A stretch of 64,000 nt of DNA, from contig CM073591.1 in NCBI GenBank assembly GCA_037074705.1, positions 130,889,032 through 130,953,031 of the forward strand, given 5' to 3'. A model generated the notes under the pieces. It was not told the DNA's origin. It saw only the letters and a list, made by a program, of their open reading frames with translations, and made no database searches. Below are positions 58,611-64,000 of the stretch, in pieces (the first letter of the stretch is position 1; every line of letters begins with the position of its first letter). Made by a program: the position numbers and the translations under genes. This stretch comes from Zhengitettix transpicula. Its lineage: Eukaryota > Arthropoda > Insecta > Orthoptera > Tetrigidae.

Positions 58611-59180
58611 AGTTCTTCTAGATACTTTTTATCCGTCAAATAATCAATAAAAAACAACTCCCAATTTATTTAACTGTGTCCGATGTGGCCACCGACGTGG
58701 AGATTCCTATACACCACCTTCCACCTGAAATTCGTGACCTCAGATCCTAAGAGTCGGTACAAATATTTTGGATTTGCACATATTTTAACAAAATATTAAC
58801 CTGCAATACTTTCAGAACACCACCGAACTTCTGAGAAAAATTTTGCTGCTAACAGATGTCAGACACCATGGCTTCCTTTACATTCTTTGAAAATAGGTTC
58901 ACGTTGGTTGGAAATTGTACCTACACTGAGTGCTGGCCAATGCGGTACTATTTTTATGTTCTTTTTTTTATGACCTCAGAAAAATGCATCGGTAGTATCC
59001 CCACTGCCCATCTGTGTCAACGCCACTTCTAATCAGAATTTTCCTTAAGTTATTACGTCAACTATCCAACCATTTTTTTTAACATCTACTATTGTTAATT
59101 GTTCGGCGAATTCATTTGGACTTACGAGTTCAGCAGAAGGCGCTTATTGAATTGCTAATTGAAAAACGAAACGACTTCAT
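58607..59180. other. Nothing recognised
   Basis: Mixed-composition DNA without a recognised element. Confidence 0.35.
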
Positions 59181-59535
59181 ATAACTATTAAAACAGCCAT
59201 TAAGTCGCACGGTATGAAGTGTTTAGAAATGTTTCCCATGGTTCTGGTGGGACTTCAAGTAGCCTTAATGGAAATTACGAAACATTCAAATGCCCAAACG
59301 GTTCACGCAAAACAATGCGACTTTCAAGAGAATTCTTCGAAGACTGGCCACAGAGACATTCGTTGCATACCTCATCAGTCAGGCAGACAGTTGCCGATAT
59401 TAACATCCACCCGCACACAGCAAACGACAAAAATATCCTGTCATCTATATGCCAAGCTACCAGCTTCTTCGAACTTTCATGCTGTTGAAATCAAATATTT
59501 TCCATCCGCAAATTTATTGAGACAATTAAGCTTTA
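59181..59535 (+). repeat. Large inverted repeat, left arm
   Basis: This 355-bp arm begins ATAACTATTAAAACAGCCAT and ends AAGCTTTA. It is matched by 60,113-60,465 in reverse orientation with roughly 90% of bases shared by eye. Frames on both arms share FRNVSHGSGG and NGNYETFKCPNGSRKTMRL-like text. That shows homology between the arms but no known protein. Confidence 0.88.
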
Positions 59536-60112
59536 TGAAATAATTTATTCTGTTAAATTTTTTTACATTTTCTGCGAACTAAGTACGTAAATTCAGTAAC
59601 AGTGTTCGATGTGTAAATAAGAAATATAAGTGTACATGTCGATATATAAATTAAAATATTAAATACAAAAATACCATTTGTAATTATTTATTACTATAAT
59701 AAAAATTGCAAAATTAAATACATATTAGTTACTGAATTTACACAGTTAGTTCGTAGACGATGAAATATTTTCAAAATAATACATTATTTCCTATCTTTAG
59801 CATTCTCTTGGCAAGGACATAACAGGGAATATGCCTTATTCAGTCTCCAGATCGTATTTATTTTTATTCTTTGAGTGAATGAACAATGTGATTAATTTTT
59901 AACCGTCATTATAAAATTTCATGTCACACAGCTTGGATACGCTGCTATTACTCGATTTTATATTTGTATAATGGCTTCTTAAACGCTTCATAGATGATAT
60001 TTCTCACACAGGAATACAATAAACTGTATTAAATTTATCTAGGCTGAACTGCTGAAATTAATAGTTACATTTATGCTCTCACAAGATATTTTTATATAGG
60101 AATATGAACCAC
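59536..60112. other. Spacer of the large inverted repeat
   Basis: 577 bp of AT-rich DNA without recognisable coding potential. Confidence 0.5.
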
Positions 60113-60465
60113 TAAAGCTTAATCGTCTCAATAAATATACGGATGGCAAATATTTGATTTCAACGGCATGAAAGTTCGAAAGTCTTAGCTGGTAGCTTGG
60201 CATATGGATGACAGGATGTTTTTAATTGCGTGCTGTGTGCGGGTGGATGTTAATATCGGCAACTGCCTAATGAGGTATGCAACGAATGTCTCTGTGGCCA
60301 GTCTTCGAAGAATTCTCTTAAAAAGTCGCATTGTTTTGCGTGACCCGTCAGGGCATTTTAATGTTTTGTAATTTCCATTAAGGCTACTTGAAATCCCACC
60401 AGAACCGTGGGAAACATTTCTAAACACTTCATACCGTGCGTCTTAATGGCTGTTTTAATAGTTAT
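60113..60465 (-). repeat. Large inverted repeat, right arm
   Basis: This 353-bp arm is the reverse-oriented partner of 59,181-59,535. Differences are mainly substitutions and short gaps. Confidence 0.88.
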
Positions 60466-60681
60466 CGTAGTATATAATAAAATACAAAAACTAGTATACA
60501 TTTCATAAAAATACATTAAACAAAACATTTTATACCCTCTGAAAGAGTAAATTTTCTTTTTCATGTAGTACTTGAGGACCAATGCATGTGTTCACACATT
60601 GTGGGTAGAAAAACTGATCGACGAGCCGTGATTCCAGATATTTCACTGTTTTCTGAGATTTCGACTCTTGTGATAACTTTT

Positions 60682-60709
60682 AAAAATAAAATAAAATAAA
60701 ATAAAATAT
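60682..60709. repeat. AAAAT microsatellite
   Basis: About five consecutive AAAAT/AAATA units. Confidence 0.9.
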
Positions 60710-61885
60710 AGCAAATAAATAAAATTATTATATTACTTTAAGAGCAAAATGACATATAAATAGTTTACTATAATCAAACCACTAAACTAGGAAAGCACGG
60801 AAGTAGCTGTACCCTTTAGTCGTCACAATGTGCAAAAAACAATATCTGAAAAGAAAACCTGTAATAATTATGATTTTTAAATTTATATTTATAATCGAAA
60901 TGGCCTCCACTCATAACCAATTTATTGAGCGATAGGTACGTAATTCGAATGATACGGAAGAATCATTAGTCGAATACTAATGATTTCCTGAACTTCCGTT
61001 TCTAAGTTCATACTTTTTTCAATATTTCAGACAGTTCTTATTTGGTGGCAATTTGACTTTTCATGACAATGAGAATAGTGTGGATTCGCCAGCATTAAAT
61101 TTATCCAATGCTGTTTCCAAAATAAATCATTTCAATATGTATAATTAAAATTCATCAGTGCCAGATAATTCTGGACAACGTTTGCCGAACTTTTAGCTGG
61201 TTGATATGTGGTTGACCCTGCTATTTTTTTCTCTCTCTTCTATACTGCAACGTTAACATATTTATTTCAATTTGTATTGTTTTACGCTTTCCTTCTATTC
61301 TGCTTGTATCATTTCCTGAACATTTGATCGAATTCTTTACTTTTCTTGATTTCTTACATCACTTATAATTTATTTATTGCCTTCCTGTCATTCTTGACAT
61401 TTTCAGAACATTCGATTTAGTAGATCACATACTAATTTTAAAATAAACTGTAATTATGCATTTATAGAGGACCACGAAATATGTTTTAGAATTGTTAAGA
61501 CGACTGAATTTTGTAGCGTGTATATACAAAAATGAAGAATCTATAACAATGAAGATTCGAAATGAGCTTCGTGTAGTTAAATGGACTCCAGTCTTTCTCT
61601 TACTAGTTAAGAAAATTAATTTGAGGGTGGCAATGTATTTTGTCGTCCATGAATGTGTATGGCAAACGTGTGAGTGGATAAATAATCATCCTTTTTCACA
61701 AACGGAGACAGAAGATGGCGGTCAGCTCGTGGTTCAGAGACGGGTCAGTGGCGGGTTTATGATGGCGAGACAGTAATTTTGAGGACTAGAGTATCGAGTA
61801 CGTCAAAGTTGGAGGACAGTGAAGAATGAGATACAAACGAGTCCAGGACCGTAGGATCATCTGCCAGAGGAGCCCGGCTGTTTAT
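60710..61885. other. Nothing recognised
   Basis: AT-rich; a 94-codon frame at 61,492-61,776 begins at a non-ATG codon and has no known domain. Confidence 0.35.
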
Positions 61886-61889
61886 CCTC

Positions 61890-62350
61890 AGAGATCAGTG
61901 AACGATTCGTCCTTCGCCCACCCAACACAAGAACTTGAGATCGTGAACAAAAGATATCCTAATAATGCAACATTTCTAGGTGTTCTGTTTGACGGAAAGC
62001 TGCGATGGGATAAACATATTAAGAGTGTTTGAGGCAACTTAGTTGTAACTCTTACTATCTCCGATTATTTATGCGTAAGTGGTTACCTTAAAATGAAAAA
62101 TCATATATTTTCATTCCTACATGTGGTATGGTATAACGAATTTGGAAGTTTGGAAATTTTCAAGCTGCAAAAACGAGCGGTACGAATCTTATATAACATT
62201 GCATAGAAAGTTGTAAGGCTTTTTCCAAAACTCTTTGAATACTACCACTACCTAGTAATTTTTTTAGTAATTTTAAAATTCGTTAATCTATTTGTAAATT
62301 TGTTTGTTACCAACGGCGAACTTCAACATCAAAATAATATCATCCCGTAT
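61890..62350 (+). pseudogene. LINE ORF2 C-terminal relic
   Basis: One frame gives ATFLGVLFDGKLRWDKHIKS, the LG..LD..L.W..HI block after the RT catalytic region. After a stop (62,030-62,032) the same frame continues to LEIFKLQKRAVRILYNI, the LQKRAvRi block, then RLFPKLFEY and a helical stretch. Catalytic RT and endonuclease are missing. It is a 5'-truncated, decayed LINE. Confidence 0.8.
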
Positions 62351-62512
62351 ATAAAAATATGAAATTGGTGGGTTTTCTATAAATGAAAATAGAATTTAAA
62401 TTCACAATGTATTCATAAAACACTTTTTACAAAACTGCATGATGCTACATCAAATTATTGAATTTTAATTTATATACAGCTTAGGGGCTGAAACTAATTT
62501 CTAACGGTATAT

Positions 62513-62944
62513 GTGGGCCGTCTGGCAGAGATTATTTTAGTCTTAGGAATACATACATTCGTCGCTCTAGGCTCAGGACGCGGGTTCCCATCTCGTGCAA
62601 CGCAAATACAGGCAGGTGTGTGGTCGGTCACGTCCAGCAGGGTTATCCAGAGTTCTGCGACGTCGATGTCAGCATTCGAAGGTTCTCAAGAAACGTCAAA
62701 AACTAAGCTTCAGCTAAATTGTCTTTCCTTTCATCCTTCCTATTCAAAATTAAATTTAGCTTCTATAACAAGCTTTTATTTCAAGAAAATAAGAGTTTCC
62801 TTTCTCTTATCATTTAAAATTTCGGTTAAAAAATTCAGGAAAAAATTATGTTCTAAGACTGTCACTATGCTACACGTAGTCTTTCCCTTGTTTAAATCTG
62901 GCCCACCTTTATCTTTCTCTCAGGAGCAGCTTGGCATCACTTGA
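62513..62944 (+). other. Longest open frame in the window, unrecognised
   Basis: This 143-codon frame opens at a non-ATG codon. It contains a hydrophobic start, a Ser-rich middle and a Phe/Lys-rich end, with no domain I recognise. CGGGTTCCCATC at about 62,581 is reminiscent of a tRNA B box, so part of it could be an old SINE. I do not call it a gene. Confidence 0.2.
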
Positions 62945-63191
62945 TCCTTTTTCAAATCAATAATTTTCTGATCAATCCATTTCCCCACTGATGATTTCAC
63001 TGTTTCTTTGCGGAGTTTACCACTATAATTTGGAAATTTTTCACAAACGGTGAACGAAATTTTTCCTCTTTTTTCTCATGTGGCTCTTTTAGTCAATTTG
63101 GCTGCAACCAGGCTACCAACCTGAAATGTTCCGCAGTTATGATAGCTTATTTTAATTATAATTACGCTAATATTGAAGTACAGTTTTGTAA

Positions 63192-63689
63192 GGGTCTGCG
63201 AGGGTTATTCTCTCGCAGGCAGAACCGCGAGGGATGTTCTCCTTTTTTTGAACTAAAGGTTCCCACAAGCCGAGGCACCTCGGCCTATTTTGATAGGTGT
63301 ATGTTCCGGGGTCACAGATCTTGGGCATAGGGTAAGAGTTGCCCGCTATTCCCATTGGAATAGTCGGCCAGCTGCCTCCTAAACTGGTCGAGGCACGGAG
63401 GATGGAATGCTGCGTCCCAACAGCAAACTACTGTCCCGCTATCGGAAGGGCGTGGGACAAGTGCCCAATGCCCGACCTACCTGCTGCAGGTTTCTCTAGG
63501 GTTTTCCCTGAATTACTTTTAGGCGAATGCCGGGTCGGATCCTTAAACTATAGCCCGGGGGCCCTAGTTGGCTACCTTCCTCTACACTTCCGCATCCCCC
63601 CTTTCAAATCCCTTCCTATGCTCTTAAATGGTAGTTGTCACCATGTGGATTACCCTCATGTAGCCTGTTACCCTAAAAAATAAAAAAAA
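63192..63689 (+). mobile_element. SINE-A copy with TSD
   Basis: It is flanked by AGTACAGTTTTGTAA (63,177-63,191) and AGTACAGGTTTGTAA (63,690-63,704), 15 bp with one mismatch. The 5' hairpin is TCTGCGAGGGTTATTCTCTC GCAGG, and the 3' end is CCTGTTACCCTAAAAAATAA. A short deletion removes sequence between the second hairpin and GAACTAAAGG. The sense strand keeps a 114-codon open frame from 63,339. Confidence 0.92.
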
Positions 63690-63704
63690 AGTACAGGTTT
63701 GTAA

Positions 63705-64000
63705 ATACATAAACAATTAAACCATGAGTTCCTTTTAATCTGGGTTCACGTGTGATTTGGATATTAACAGTAGAAGTGATGTTTTTCGAGGATTAAGACT
63801 GTGAAGAACCGTCACTCTGACTAGTTGGCTCTCCTAAATTCAGAATGTGTCAAGTAACATGACAGTCGTTTCGGGAGGCCAAGGTACTTCATGGGCTGTC
63901 GAGCCAAGGAGTAGTAGTAATAGTGATGTTTTTACGCCACAAACCGTCCGTCATGTCATTGTTTTTCTCGTCTTACGATCAGCTCCTCTCGCCTCAAGTT
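63705..64000. other. Nothing firm
   Basis: GAGTAGTAGTAATAGTGATG near 63,908 resembles a short trinucleotide tail. No body of an element was identified before the window ends. Confidence 0.3.

Noticed and set aside
62513..62944. 143-codon frame as a host gene
   Set aside because: No ATG start, no domain, a composition change halfway and a B-box-like word suggest repeat-derived or chance openness.

Overview
The window looks like non-coding nuclear DNA of an arthropod with a large, AT-rich genome. A cockroach, termite or related insect is my guess from the repeat types; that is inference, not a database match. I found no host exon I would defend. Nearly every recognisable feature is a mobile-element relic, a foldback structure, a microsatellite or a short GC-rich island. 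No rRNA gene, functional tRNA gene, CRISPR array or operon-like gene cluster is visible.

The dominant repeat, called SINE-A here, is about 500-560 bp with a 3' poly(A) and a 5' end made of short hairpins. About fifteen full or partial copies lie at 10.7-11.6, 15.4, 16.5-16.9, 17.3-17.8, 19.4-19.7, 20.0-21.1, 22.6-23.1, 24.7-25.4, 41.1, 54.0-54.6 and 63.2-63.7 kb. Several have target-site duplications. One copy sits inside an older SINE-A and another inside the last codons of a LINE. A second family, SINE-T, is tRNA-derived (5.8, 27.2, 49.45 kb). Its 3' tail matches the 3' end of a LINE relic at 42.4-43.1 kb.

Non-LTR retrotransposon coding relics occur at 23.4-24.15 (+), 26.64-26.93 (-), 37.9-39.3 (-), 42.5-43.1 (-), 48.3-48.45 (-), 53.9-54.9 (+), 58.1-58.4 (-) and 61.9-62.35 kb (+). 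All are broken by stops or frameshifts. A 1,200-bp piggyBac-like element with TTAA duplications and terminal inverted repeats occupies 51,170-52,369.

The most unusual signal is a recurring motif of the form CCTGAWGA - short stem - GAAACGTT. It resembles a hammerhead-ribozyme core but carries one extra base. It is repeatedly arranged head-to-head as an inverted pair (9.0-9.2, 29.7-29.8, 45.6-45.8, 52.5-52.7 kb). Related sequence lies in the loop or arms of perfect 49-bp and 61-bp palindromes at 32.4 and 34.1 kb. Other structure includes a 355-bp inverted duplication at 59.2-60.5 kb, a 205-216 bp inverted pair at 34.6 and 36.9 kb, a 175-bp tandem duplication at 16.5 kb and a diverged tandem array at 6.6-7.4 kb.

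Six GC- and CpG-rich islands (0.06-0.29, 9.59-9.86, 33.0-33.34, 40.26-40.63, 41.84-42.13, 53.18-53.4 kb) stand out from the AT-rich background. They are the best candidates for host regulatory DNA. Two contain RFX X-box matches and one a perfect kappa-B-type site.
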